A DNA stretch of 64,000 nucleotides, from the NCBI GenBank assembly GCA_024399065.1, contig JAKSIB010000002.1, positions 1 to 64,000 of the forward strand, given 5' to 3'. Shown here piece by piece: positions 42,560 to 51,122 of this stretch (its first letter is position 1; the number at the start of each line of letters is the position of its first letter). The notes under the pieces were generated by a model. The model was not told the origin of the DNA. It was given only the letters and a program-made list of their open reading frames with translations, and did no database searches. This stretch comes from Fibrobacter sp. GTDB taxonomy: Bacteria; Fibrobacterota; Fibrobacteria; Fibrobacterales; Fibrobacteraceae. Both the position numbers and the translations under genes were made by a program.

Positions 42560-43714
42560 ATGGATTCGCAAGAATTAAAGAAACTCCGCAACTGGTTTTC
42601 AAAGAACGCCGCAGCACTGCCGTGGCGTCCTCTTGATTTAGACGCGCCCCGAGATCCTTACGCCGTATGGATCAGCGAGACCATGCTGCAACAAACCCAG
42701 GTTTCTACCGTACGCGAATACTTTGTCCGTTGGATGGAACGTTTTCCCGACGTCGCCACCCTTGCGAAAGCCTCTGAAGAAGAAGTCTTTAAATACTGGC
42801 AGGGGCTTGGATATTACAGCCGCGCCCGCAACATTCTGAAGACGGCGAAGATTGTAGCGGAGTCCGCAAACGCCACGGCAAGTGCTGCGACGACCTCACA
42901 AAAAACGCCTCCCATGCCCGCCACCCGCAAGGAGCTGGAAGCTCTTCCCGGCATTGGTGCATATACTGCAGGCGCAATTCTCAGCCTCGCTTACCACAAG
43001 CAAGAAGCGATTCTCGACGGGAACCTGGTCCGTATTTTCGCCCGTTTCTACGCGCTGGATTTTCTCCCCACAGAAAATGCAAACGCAGCCGCCACCTACT
43101 GGAACTACGCCAAGGAAGTGGCGGACTCCCCCAAGGCTTACATGCACAACGAGGCCCTGATGGAATTAGGCCGCACCGTTTGCAAAATCAAGAATCCGGA
43201 ATGTGCCAACTGCCCTCTCAAAGAGAGGTGTAAAGCATTCGCCGCAGGCACCACCAGTCAATTTCCGCCAGCAAAAAAGCACGTCCAAAAAGACTGGCAC
43301 GGCACTGTCCTCATCATCGAAAGCAAGGACCATAAAATCCTCGCCGTTCATGGCGGCCAAAAATTTTTCAGCAACCAGTTCGCCCTCCCCCATTTCGAGA
43401 CGGCGAAAAGTGTCGCTATTGGCCTTCCCCAGCAAGCAGAAAATCTAATTAACGCCGACGACATTCTATCCATCGAAAAGATCGGTTCCTTCCGTCACGG
43501 CATTACCGTCCACAAGATTTCTTGCGGCGTTCTACATATCACCCTGAACAAAACTGCAAAAGCAGCACAAACCAGCGTCACTCGCGCACGAACTGGCAAG
43601 ACCGCAAATCAGGAAACACTGTGGATAGAAAAAGCGAAGGCCACAGAGACCTTCGCCAACAGTTTCAGTTTAAAAGCCTTAGAATCTCTTTCGAGCTGTG
43701 CAGATAAATCTTAA
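42560..43714 (+). CDS. mutY: A/G-specific adenine glycosylase MutY
   Basis: Removes adenine mispaired with 8-oxoguanine. The 384-residue protein has the catalytic Glu40 in ISETMLQQTQV, the helix-hairpin-helix LPGIGAYTAGAI, the catalytic Asp in ILDGNLVRIF, the 4Fe-4S ligands C-(x6)-C-x2-C-x5-C in CKIKNPECANCPLKERC, and a C-terminal NUDIX-like recognition domain (about 235-380) that is poorly conserved. An Ala/Thr-rich insertion (about 103-118) interrupts the glycosylase domain. Its last 36 bases overlap the 3' end of the convergent gene at 43679. Confidence 0.95.
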   Translation: MDSQELKKLRNWFSKNAAALPWRPLDLDAPRDPYAVWISETMLQQTQVSTVREYFVRWMERFPDVATLAKASEEEVFKYWQGLGYYSRARNILKTAKIVAESANATASAATTSQKTPPMPATRKELEALPGIGAYTAGAILSLAYHKQEAILDGNLVRIFARFYALDFLPTENANAAATYWNYAKEVADSPKAYMHNEALMELGRTVCKIKNPECANCPLKERCKAFAAGTTSQFPPAKKHVQKDWHGTVLIIESKDHKILAVHGGQKFFSNQFALPHFETAKSVAIGLPQQAENLINADDILSIEKIGSFRHGITVHKISCGVLHITLNKTAKAAQTSVTRARTGKTANQETLWIEKAKATETFANSFSLKALESLSSCADKS

Positions 43715-45376
43715 GCGGTCGTGACTACCGTTGGGAACTTCAACCACTTCCTTTGCAAGAACGTGGAGCAATGTTCCCGCAAAAGTAATTCCGTACTTCG
43801 GGAAGTTCTGTTCAAAGGTAACATCCCAATACCAGTCGCCCTTCACAACCATGGGATCGATGCTGCGCAAGTTCCACTTGGCGTCGCTACGATACTTCAC
43901 AGAATGAGAAATTCTGAAAGTCTTGTTAATCAACCAATCACCGGTAAAAGCAACAAAGTATTCAGCCGGAGTGACTTCCAATTTTTTGGTCAAGCCACTG
44001 ATTCTTTCAAAACCAACCATGGCATTGAACTTGAACATATCCTGATACCAGGCGTTCAACCAAATTTCTCCAGTGACGCCCTTAATCCAAGAATCAATTC
44101 GGCCTGCGCCGCCATAACGGAAGAAATAAGAGTTCTCATCAACAAAGCCATCCACATCAAATGTTTCAGCTCCGTATTCTGCCCAGAAGCTACCCTTACC
44201 ACCATAGTTTAAACTTGCCACCGTATCATTAAATACTGCATAGCCCTGGATAAGGGTCATTTGACCATCAGCCGTCAAGTCAATCTCATGATTGTTAAGG
44301 ATTTCCTTGGTATCGGCCAAAGGATTCAAACGGGTTCCGGAAATGTTCTTCACGCCAACGGTAGCGCCCATGGTCTTAGGAGTAGGAATTTCAAACTGGA
44401 CGCTATCCTGCACAAGCCAATCGCGTTCGTTTATACCGAACATCACATCGGCTGTCAAACGCTGCAACGGCTGGAAACGCAATTCAACAAAAGGCCAGAA
44501 AACACGGTCTTCCTCAAGATCCGTATAAACTGTTCCGGAATCGCTGACTCCACGGAAGGCAAGGCCTGCAGAAATTTGAAGTTTACCTTGTCTGCAAGCT
44601 TCATCACACTGGTAGTAGATGGAGCCGTTCACTTCCTGACGGGAGCCCCGTTCCTTCTTAGACTTGTTCATGTATTCCGCATCCTCGTAAGCGAGGGTCA
44701 CGGAGACATTCTTCACATCCGCACGAGCTTCAATACGGGGCTTAAAATGAGTCGGTATCCAGCGGGAAGATGCAGTGTATGTCCACAAATATTCTTCACC
44801 AGCAACAACAGAAGCGTTCACCATGGAGTTGGTGTAACCAACGCCTGCATAAGCGGTACTGAACAAGGGGTAGTTTTCACCGAAGTGGGCAAAGCTATTA
44901 TCCACCTGGCTTCTTCTGTAAGACGACATCTTTTCAGAGAAATGGTCGTCCTGGAACAAGCGGCCTGTTATCCAAAAACCCTTATAGGCAGGAGTCGTAA
45001 AGCCCACTTCAAGGAAGGGAGTTCTATTAGCCGGATATGCCTTGTCACTGGGAAGCAAGTTCTGATAAATCATGTCGCCCAGTTCATTTCCGGTTTTCAA
45101 CCAGAAAGAAGGATCAAGGGGTTTCCAGGACGGAGTCCCAGACATACGATTGAACAGCAAGCGATCACGCAACTTTGCAGGGGTCCACAGCTCGCTTTCA
45201 GAATAGGTACCGCCGGCGCCGAGAATTCTATCAAAAGCATAAGTGGGACCGCCAATAAGGTAGGTTCCATCACCGCGAACTTCGTATTCCATGCCTTCAA
45301 CTTCAGCATCAACCGTTGCAAAAGTCGGCGCAGCCAAAGCAGCAGTCAGGGCAAGAGTCAAGAAGGATTTTTTCAT
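43679..45376 (-). CDS. Putative outer-membrane beta-barrel protein
   Basis: A 565-residue exported protein with signal peptide MKKSFLTLALTAALAAPTFA. Most of the chain shows the alternating, aromatic- and glycine-rich pattern of a barrel (WITGRLFQDD, STAYAGVGYTN, LQISAGLAFRGVSD, FVAFTGDWLINKTFRISHSVKY), and it ends in a terminal Phe as barrel proteins do. The conserved head GDGTYLIGGPTYAFDRILGAGG probably plugs or precedes the barrel. No family recognised; possibly a Fibrobacter-specific surface protein. Coupled to the preceding barrel gene by a one-base overlap. Confidence 0.65.
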   Translation of the reverse strand: MKKSFLTLALTAALAAPTFATVDAEVEGMEYEVRGDGTYLIGGPTYAFDRILGAGGTYSESELWTPAKLRDRLLFNRMSGTPSWKPLDPSFWLKTGNELGDMIYQNLLPSDKAYPANRTPFLEVGFTTPAYKGFWITGRLFQDDHFSEKMSSYRRSQVDNSFAHFGENYPLFSTAYAGVGYTNSMVNASVVAGEEYLWTYTASSRWIPTHFKPRIEARADVKNVSVTLAYEDAEYMNKSKKERGSRQEVNGSIYYQCDEACRQGKLQISAGLAFRGVSDSGTVYTDLEEDRVFWPFVELRFQPLQRLTADVMFGINERDWLVQDSVQFEIPTPKTMGATVGVKNISGTRLNPLADTKEILNNHEIDLTADGQMTLIQGYAVFNDTVASLNYGGKGSFWAEYGAETFDVDGFVDENSYFFRYGGAGRIDSWIKGVTGEIWLNAWYQDMFKFNAMVGFERISGLTKKLEVTPAEYFVAFTGDWLINKTFRISHSVKYRSDAKWNLRSIDPMVVKGDWYWDVTFEQNFPKYGITFAGTLLHVLAKEVVEVPNGSHDRLRFICTARKRF

Positions 45377-46008
45377 TACCAGATCCTCCTTTCAATATAA
45401 AGGCCTACAGTGAGCATTTCAGAACGCTTAGGCAAAGTCCAAAGTTCTTCCCAAACAGCATTCATGCCGACACGGTATTTTTCAAAATTCCAGAACGGGA
45501 TGTTCAAATGAACGAACCAACCAAATTCTGTTTCATTGTCACCCAGTGTTCCACCAAGATCGTTTCCGAAATCCAGGGTCTTTCCTTCCTTGACTTCCGC
45601 ACGGGTAAAATTACAAGTAAAACCAGCACCAATAATGAGGGGACGAATGTATTTCAATTTCCAATCCATACCCACTTTACCAGAGAACTGGTTAACGCCA
45701 TTCAACTTTGTCTTGGCCACAGGCTTGAAATAGGAATAGTTGAAAGTCATAAAGCCATCAGCATTTTCCCAATAGGAGTAACGGATTCCAACACCACCAT
45801 AAAGGGTGTTTTGGACTGCGTCGATCAAGTCTCCAAAGGGATAAATTTCACCGCCTTCAATGGACACATAGAAATGCTCGAAGGCATAGTCCGCGGGATT
45901 TTTTTCTACAGACGGCTTTACTGCTGCAGAATCCGCAGCAGGAGTCTGCGCAAACAGGGTCGCCGCAAACACAGACAAAGCTAACAGCAGAACTTTCAAC
46001 TTATTCAT
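45376..46008 (-). CDS. Small outer-membrane beta-barrel protein
   Basis: A 210-residue exported protein (signal peptide to LFAQ). Barrel-type strands continue to the end: FYVSIEGGEIYPFGDLI, YGGVGIRYSYWEN, FMTFNYSYFKPV, IRPLIIGAGFTCNF, FGWFVHLNIPFW, LTVGLYIERRIW. It is long enough for an eight-stranded barrel. It sits ten bases after rsmB and overlaps the following barrel gene, so the two are probably made together. Confidence 0.65.
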   Translation of the reverse strand: MNKLKVLLLALSVFAATLFAQTPAADSAAVKPSVEKNPADYAFEHFYVSIEGGEIYPFGDLIDAVQNTLYGGVGIRYSYWENADGFMTFNYSYFKPVAKTKLNGVNQFSGKVGMDWKLKYIRPLIIGAGFTCNFTRAEVKEGKTLDFGNDLGGTLGDNETEFGWFVHLNIPFWNFEKYRVGMNAVWEELWTLPKRSEMLTVGLYIERRIW

Positions 46009-46018
46009 AGAAACCTGC

Positions 46019-47314
46019 TTATGCGTTACGAATCAAGGCCTGGGCAAAGAAACCATCGAAACGGGAATCCTTGTTACCGGGAAGCACGGCGTCGCCCGCC
46101 TTTGCAAAATTCGGATGAGCCTTGAGAAACTTGGAAATAACCTGGGTCGTTTCCACCGGATCCGGAGAGCAGGTGGCATAAACGATAACGCCCTTTTCTG
46201 CAAGAACGTTAGCTGCAGATTCCAGCAAACGGTACTGCAAGTCAGCCAATTCCTTCAGAGACTGATTGGTCAGGCGGTAAACGGCTTCGGGTCGGCGGGC
46301 AATCACGCCCATGTTGCTACAGGGCACATCCAAAAGAATGCGATCCACCAGAGCACCCGGAGACAAGTTCAAGCCTCGGGCAATAAATTCCATTCCGTTG
46401 CCTTCCGTAAGAGAAAGCACATCGATGCAAGCAGTATGAATGTTGGTGAGGCCGAGGCGGTCAGCCAAGTCCTGCATCTTGTCCATACGGAAATCAGAAA
46501 CATCGCTGGCGAGAATGCAGAGGCTGGGGTCCATTTCTGCCATGAGGGCGGACTTGCCACCAGGAGCAGCACAGGCGTCCCAAACCTTCAGGCCGGGCTT
46601 CAAATCCAGAAGTTTCACCACTTCGTAGGCGGAAGGATTCTGCAGGCTGAATTCGCCCTTTGCAAATGATTCAGATTCAAGAACCGGCTTCAGTTTTGCA
46701 TCGGCAGGAACCTGAATGTAACGGTCGTAAAGAATGGAAGCTCCATCAAAGCCAAGTTTCTGGGCAAGCTTAGGAGCGTTAGTCTTCTGAAGATTTACGC
46801 GCAGCCATTCCGTCGGTCGTTCCAAAGTCTTCTTTGCGAGAAGTTCAGCAGTGTCACCGCCGTACACGTCAAACCAACGACGTACAATCCATTCGGGCAC
46901 GGAGTTTTCAATAGAAACTCGGCGCACGCGCTGCGGGGGCATTTGCGGAAGACCGCTCTTCTTTGCTGCACCAAGTACGCCATTCACCAGGCGGGCAGCA
47001 CCATCACCAAAGCCAAGTAACTTCGCGAGATTTGCGCTGGTGCTGACAGCGGCGTAATCCGGGACGCTCATAAAGAACATCTGGAACAATCCCATCTCGA
47101 TAATCATCTGGAGTTCCAGCAAAGGTTTCTTCTTCGTCAACGTCTTGACGAAATAATCCAGGTAAAGATGGCGACGGCAAACACCCAAAGCAATTTCCAT
47201 GGCAAAGGGAGAAAGTCCACTGTCCTTGATAAACGCACCCTCATCAACCCACTGCATCAAGACGCGGTAGGCCTCACGGCGTTCCTTAAGCTGATCCTTG
47301 ACTTCGTTCTGCAT
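46019..47314 (-). CDS. rsmB: 16S rRNA (cytosine-C5)-methyltransferase RsmB
   Basis: Methylates C967-type cytosines in 16S rRNA. The 431-residue protein has a NusB-like N-terminal domain (about 10-140), the SAM-binding motif VWDACAAPGGKSALMAEM, LASDVSDFRMDKMQDL, catalytic motif IV DVPCSNMGV, and motif VI YATCSPDPVE with the second cysteine. Fourteen bases downstream of fmt, matching the common fmt-rsmB order. The def gene often at the head of this unit is absent. Confidence 0.95.
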   Translation of the reverse strand: MQNEVKDQLKERREAYRVLMQWVDEGAFIKDSGLSPFAMEIALGVCRRHLYLDYFVKTLTKKKPLLELQMIIEMGLFQMFFMSVPDYAAVSTSANLAKLLGFGDGAARLVNGVLGAAKKSGLPQMPPQRVRRVSIENSVPEWIVRRWFDVYGGDTAELLAKKTLERPTEWLRVNLQKTNAPKLAQKLGFDGASILYDRYIQVPADAKLKPVLESESFAKGEFSLQNPSAYEVVKLLDLKPGLKVWDACAAPGGKSALMAEMDPSLCILASDVSDFRMDKMQDLADRLGLTNIHTACIDVLSLTEGNGMEFIARGLNLSPGALVDRILLDVPCSNMGVIARRPEAVYRLTNQSLKELADLQYRLLESAANVLAEKGVIVYATCSPDPVETTQVISKFLKAHPNFAKAGDAVLPGNKDSRFDGFFAQALIRNA

Positions 47315-47328
47315 GAAACAACCAATTG

Positions 47329-48258
47329 CTAATTGCCGAAGGCAAGTCCGTCGTGATTCTGGATGCCACGCATAAAGTCTGCCACCGGCATGGGCTTCTT
47401 GCCTTCGGCCTGAATTTCAATCACTTCCAGGAGACCTTCGCCAGTGCCTACATAGAAGCGCTTGTCCTTGAAGGCAACTGCACCAGGAGCGAGGCTGGGG
47501 CCGTTTGCGGGAGTGTCTGTAACGCGGAGGTAGACCATGCGGCCGCCCAATTTTCCATAGCCACCGGGCCACGGGTTGAAAGCGCGGATGCGGTCGTGAA
47601 TCACCTTGGCCGGAAGATTGAAGTCGATAAGACCTTCTTCCTTCTTCAGTTTGGGAGCACCAGAAGCCTGGGCGTGATCCTGAGTCAAATCCTTTTCAGT
47701 ACCGGTAATAAGCTGGTTAATAGCATCGTCCAAAGCTTCACAACCGGGAGCCACCATCTTTTCCAGAAGGCTTGCGGTAGTATCCTGATGGTCGATGGGA
47801 ATCACACGCTGAGCAAGGATGGGACCGTGGTCCATCTTTTCATCCAGGCGGAAAACAGTAACGCCTGTTTCCGGGAGGCCATCGGCGATAGCGCGCTGCA
47901 CGGGAGCGGCACCGCGGTACTTGGGAAGCATACTGCCGTGAACGTTCACAGCACCAAACTTTGCAACGCCAAGAATGTTCTTAGGAAGAATGGAGTAAGC
48001 CACCACCACAAAGAGGTCCGCACCAAAGGCGCGGAGTTCTTCTTCAAATTCCGGAGCCTTCAAGTCCACAGGCTGCAACACCGGCAGGCCATATTCCAAG
48101 GCCAGGCTCTTTACCGGCGGAGGAGTCAGCACGCGGCCGCGTCCTGCGGGACGGTCCGGCTGAGTTACAACACCAACAACTTCTGCAAAGTCACTTTCTT
48201 TCAAGTGCTTCAAAAAACATGCCGCGAATTCCGGCGTACCCATAAATACAATCTTCAT
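47329..48258 (-). CDS. fmt: Methionyl-tRNA formyltransferase
   Basis: Formylates initiator Met-tRNA. The 309-residue protein begins MKIVFMGTPEFAACFLKHL and has TQPDRPAGRGRVLTPPPVK, the catalytic AVNVHGSMLPKYRGAAPVQRAI-type segment (Asn, His, Asp set), GVTVFRLDEKMDHGPIL, and the C-terminal OB-like domain (NPWPGGYGKLGGRMVYLRV). The ATG at 48258 is chosen because homology starts there; the frame runs 13 codons further. First gene of a minus-strand unit with rsmB and the two barrel genes. Confidence 0.96.
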   Translation of the reverse strand: MKIVFMGTPEFAACFLKHLKESDFAEVVGVVTQPDRPAGRGRVLTPPPVKSLALEYGLPVLQPVDLKAPEFEEELRAFGADLFVVVAYSILPKNILGVAKFGAVNVHGSMLPKYRGAAPVQRAIADGLPETGVTVFRLDEKMDHGPILAQRVIPIDHQDTTASLLEKMVAPGCEALDDAINQLITGTEKDLTQDHAQASGAPKLKKEEGLIDFNLPAKVIHDRIRAFNPWPGGYGKLGGRMVYLRVTDTPANGPSLAPGAVAFKDKRFYVGTGEGLLEVIEIQAEGKKPMPVADFMRGIQNHDGLAFGN

Positions 48259-48356
48259 ATGTAGGAATATAGCAATTAAAGCAGGATTATTAGCCAAGAG
48301 CCCTTAGCAGCTAGCAAATATAACCGCGGCAACATCACCATATTTCTCTTTTACCC

Positions 48357-48385
48357 TTGTTCCTTTAACCAACAACTTTTATATT
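48357..48385 (+). promoter_or_regulatory. Promoter of lrgAB
   Basis: TTGTTC (48357-48362) is followed by 17 bases and TATATT (48380-48385). The predicted start, about 48391, is only some five bases from the lrgA ATG, and no ribosome-binding site is visible before it. Confidence 0.55.
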
Positions 48386-48395
48386 TGGCACCGCT

Positions 48396-48806
48396 ATGAG
48401 AATACCTCTTCAAATTGCCGTGATTTTTGCCATTTGCCTGGCAGGCGAATTTCTAAACCAAGTGGTTGGCATTCCTATTCCGGGTAACATTCTCGGCATG
48501 GTTCTGCTCCTTATATTACTTTGTACTAAAATTCTTAAACCGGAGCAGATTTCCGGCGTTTCCAGTTTCTTCTTGAACCATCTGGCACTTTTCTTCTTGC
48601 CGCCAAGCATCGCCATTATGACCGTTGGCGACGACATTCTCAGCCAGTGGCCCACCCTACTCCTTCTTTGCATCGTACTGACGCTCATCAGCTTGGCAGC
48701 CACCGGCCTTACCACGCAGTTTCTCATTGGCCATCAAGAAAAGCGTCTGAACATCGAACAACTTGAAGATGACGAAATGAAACAATCCACTAGGGGGAAG
48801 AAATGA
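48396..48806 (+). CDS. lrgA: LrgA/CidA family holin-like protein
   Basis: A 136-residue membrane protein with four helices: IAVIFAICLAGEFLNQV, GNILGMVLLLILLCTKIL, LNHLALFFLPPSIAIMTV and LLLLCIVLTLISLAATGLTTQFL. PGNILGMVLL and FFLPPSIAIM are family signatures. LrgA/CidA proteins are linked to murein hydrolase control and programmed lysis in Gram-positives. In Gram-negatives, roles in export of small metabolites have been proposed. It overlaps lrgB by four bases. Confidence 0.9.
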   Translation: MRIPLQIAVIFAICLAGEFLNQVVGIPIPGNILGMVLLLILLCTKILKPEQISGVSSFFLNHLALFFLPPSIAIMTVGDDILSQWPTLLLLCIVLTLISLAATGLTTQFLIGHQEKRLNIEQLEDDEMKQSTRGKK

Positions 48807-49495
48807 ACACCATCATCAACTCGCCCCTGTTCGGAATTTTCCTGACCTTGGCCGCCTTCGAAGTGGGCGTGGCTCTGAACAAGAAATTCAAGTACTCCAT
48901 CTTGAACCCGCTGCTCATCGGCCTCATTCTCATTGTGGGATTCCTGATGATTACGGGAATCAGCTACGACAGCTACAAGATAGGCGGCGACTATGTTTCC
49001 ATAATGCTAGGCCCCGCTACTGTGGTTTTGGCCGTTCCCTTGTACAGGCAGCTGGGCAACCTCAAAAAGCACTGGCTCCCGATTTTGACAGGCATCGCCG
49101 TCGGTAGCCTCACTTCCATTTTCTGCGTGGTGGCAGCCTCTAAGTTGGTTGGCCTTAGCGAAACCTTGATGCTTTCCTTGGTTCCAAAGTCCATCACCAT
49201 TCCCATGGGCTCCGTAGTTTCCGAACAGATTGGCGGCATTCCCAGCATTACCATTATTTCCATTGTGATTACGGGAATTACTGGAGCCGTCACTGCTTCT
49301 GTGGTTTGCAAGTTCTTCCGCATTAAGCACAAGGTGGCACAGGGTATTGCCATCGGTACAGCTAGCCACGCACTAGGCACCACCCGTGCCATGGAAATCG
49401 GAGAAACCCAAGGCGCCATGAGCTCCCTCGCCATCGGCATTGCGGGAATCTTCACCGCAGTAGTGGCACCGATTCTATTGCAAGTGATTGCATAA
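48803..49495 (+). CDS. lrgB: LrgB/CidB family membrane protein
   Basis: Partner of LrgA, 230 residues with about seven helices. Family motifs: NPLLIGLILIVGFL, YVSIMLGPATVVLAVPLY, LMLSLVPKSITIPMGSVVSEQIGG, TAVVAPILL, and the re-entrant GTASHALGTTRAMEIGETQGAMSSLAIG-type segment near the C-terminus. ATG-TGA type four-base overlap with lrgA, so coupled. Convergent with the next gene. Confidence 0.92.
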   Translation: MNTIINSPLFGIFLTLAAFEVGVALNKKFKYSILNPLLIGLILIVGFLMITGISYDSYKIGGDYVSIMLGPATVVLAVPLYRQLGNLKKHWLPILTGIAVGSLTSIFCVVAASKLVGLSETLMLSLVPKSITIPMGSVVSEQIGGIPSITIISIVITGITGAVTASVVCKFFRIKHKVAQGIAIGTASHALGTTRAMEIGETQGAMSSLAIGIAGIFTAVVAPILLQVIA

Positions 49496-49502
49496 CCATT
49501 CC

Positions 49503-49543
49503 TGGATTCATTCGCTTCGCCTTACGGCGCCGCTCAGAATGAC
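49503..49543. repeat. Dispersed palindromic repeat of the GTCATTCTGAG type
   Basis: On the minus strand it runs GTCATTCTGAGCGGCGCC... to ...GCGAATGAATCC. Relatives of this intergenic element are common in several phyla. It lies between convergent lrgB and the SagB-like gene. Confidence 0.6.
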
Positions 49544-49550
49544 ATCGGGT

Positions 49551-50957
49551 CTACTTCCCCACAAGGATTTCGGAAATAACAGATTCCTCTTCGGGAATGT
49601 TGCAGAGCTTTTTCAGGTCGTCTTCGTAGAAGAAATGAGGGCTGCGAACGGTCTTGTTCAACACTCGTCCAGACAAGTGCAGAGATTGCAGAATGTATCC
49701 CGCATTCAAATTCAAGTAGCGGTAAGCGCGTTCTCCCAGCAGGTTGCAGGCTTCCTTCAAGTCGGCAGTAAGTACCACGGCAAAGGCTGCGTTTTCAGCA
49801 TCTTCTACAGCGGCGTGGCACTTGGCAAACTTTTTCATCACCACAACACCGTTCTGCATGTAGATGGACTTGCGTACAGGCACATAGCGGTACACACCAG
49901 GGTACACAAACATCACATCAAAAGTCACAATCCAGATTTTCAAAAGTCCTGCGCCGAACAAATTGATCGGGCCCAGTTCCAGCCAGCGAAGCATACTGGA
50001 AAAATCATCCAGGTCCATGCTGATCTTTCTGAAGGGCACGTTTTTTGCGGCCACCTGTTCCAAGTCGGGCAACGCACTAAGGTAGCTGTCGCCAGAATAC
50101 TTCGCAGGAGTCAGGGGGAATTCATCGCCGGGCAGTGCCTGGGAAACCAAGCGACGCACACGAATGCACTTGCTTAAATCTTCAATGGTTTCTGCACGGT
50201 TCTGGTGCATAAAGCGGGCAGCATATCGATCCGCCGAAGCCACCATATCCATTTCGCTTCGGTTGGAATAGGCCGATTCGCCCACACCATCATCCACCGA
50301 GTCGTAGGCAACTTCGCTATACTCCGGAAACACCGCCAAGCAAGCCAGCGGAACTTCTGTAGAGGGCAACTTCAAGGCCACCGCCACATCGTCATCTACA
50401 AAACCACCCAGAGGGAAAACCTTCGCGCCCTTGCGTTTTGCGTCCAGCAGAACACTTCCCACGCAGGCGCCCACATCACGCTGCACCTGGGAATAGGCCG
50501 ATTCCTTAAAACGCCAAACAGCGCGTTCCAAAATTCCAGTAAAAATGTACAGCACCGGAGTGTCGCAGACAAAATCCTTATCCGGGAAAGCCGCTGCCAA
50601 GGATTTCATTTCATCCTTGCCGCCAATTTTCACCAACTGGCCGGCGACAGTCCTTGAAGCGGAGCCCGCGGCGGAATCAACCCCTCGGCCCGACGCACCC
50701 CCAGCAGCATCGTAGGCATAAATCCCATCGGGCAAACTGCGGCCTCTCAGAACCACATAAACGCCCACAGGCTTAATATCATCTCCAGAAACGTACCCAA
50801 AACCAGGCACGTCTTCTGCCCGGACATCAATTCGGTTACAGCCAGAGTAACGGCGATCCGCCGCTTTTTGCTTTTCCCACTGCAGCACAATGGGATCCGC
50901 AACGGCCTTCGCTGCGTACTTTACCGATTCATGGTAGGTTTCTGAGTAAAAATTCAT
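49551..50957 (-). CDS. Tandem nitroreductase/SagB-type dehydrogenase-like protein
   Basis: A 468-residue protein with two nitroreductase-like halves. The first (about 30-225) has RRYSGCNRID, VYVVLRGRSLPDGIYAYD, PVLYIFTGILERAVWRFKESAYSQVQRDVGACVGSVLLDA-type helices and PLGGFVDDDVAVAL, a pattern seen in SagB-type FMN enzymes. The second half (about 300-468) repeats it: PGVYRYVPV, FAVVLTADL, LLGERAYRYLNLNAGYILQSLHLSG. SagB enzymes oxidise azolines in modified peptides, but no cyclodehydratase or precursor is nearby, so the substrate is open. No signal peptide. The start at 50957 is the only good one. Confidence 0.7.
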   Translation of the reverse strand: MNFYSETYHESVKYAAKAVADPIVLQWEKQKAADRRYSGCNRIDVRAEDVPGFGYVSGDDIKPVGVYVVLRGRSLPDGIYAYDAAGGASGRGVDSAAGSASRTVAGQLVKIGGKDEMKSLAAAFPDKDFVCDTPVLYIFTGILERAVWRFKESAYSQVQRDVGACVGSVLLDAKRKGAKVFPLGGFVDDDVAVALKLPSTEVPLACLAVFPEYSEVAYDSVDDGVGESAYSNRSEMDMVASADRYAARFMHQNRAETIEDLSKCIRVRRLVSQALPGDEFPLTPAKYSGDSYLSALPDLEQVAAKNVPFRKISMDLDDFSSMLRWLELGPINLFGAGLLKIWIVTFDVMFVYPGVYRYVPVRKSIYMQNGVVVMKKFAKCHAAVEDAENAAFAVVLTADLKEACNLLGERAYRYLNLNAGYILQSLHLSGRVLNKTVRSPHFFYEDDLKKLCNIPEEESVISEILVGK

Positions 50958-51122
50958 GGAATACCTTTAATATAGCAGTTTTTCGCCTAAAAAGACGATC
51001 TTCGCAAGTCAAAAAAACAATACAGCTAATACGCTTTTTCCATTTACAATCAAAAACTGAATGTACCGACTAAAGAATTTAAATCTATTTTAAAAAGGAT
51101 TAAAGTCAAAAAAGGAACATCT

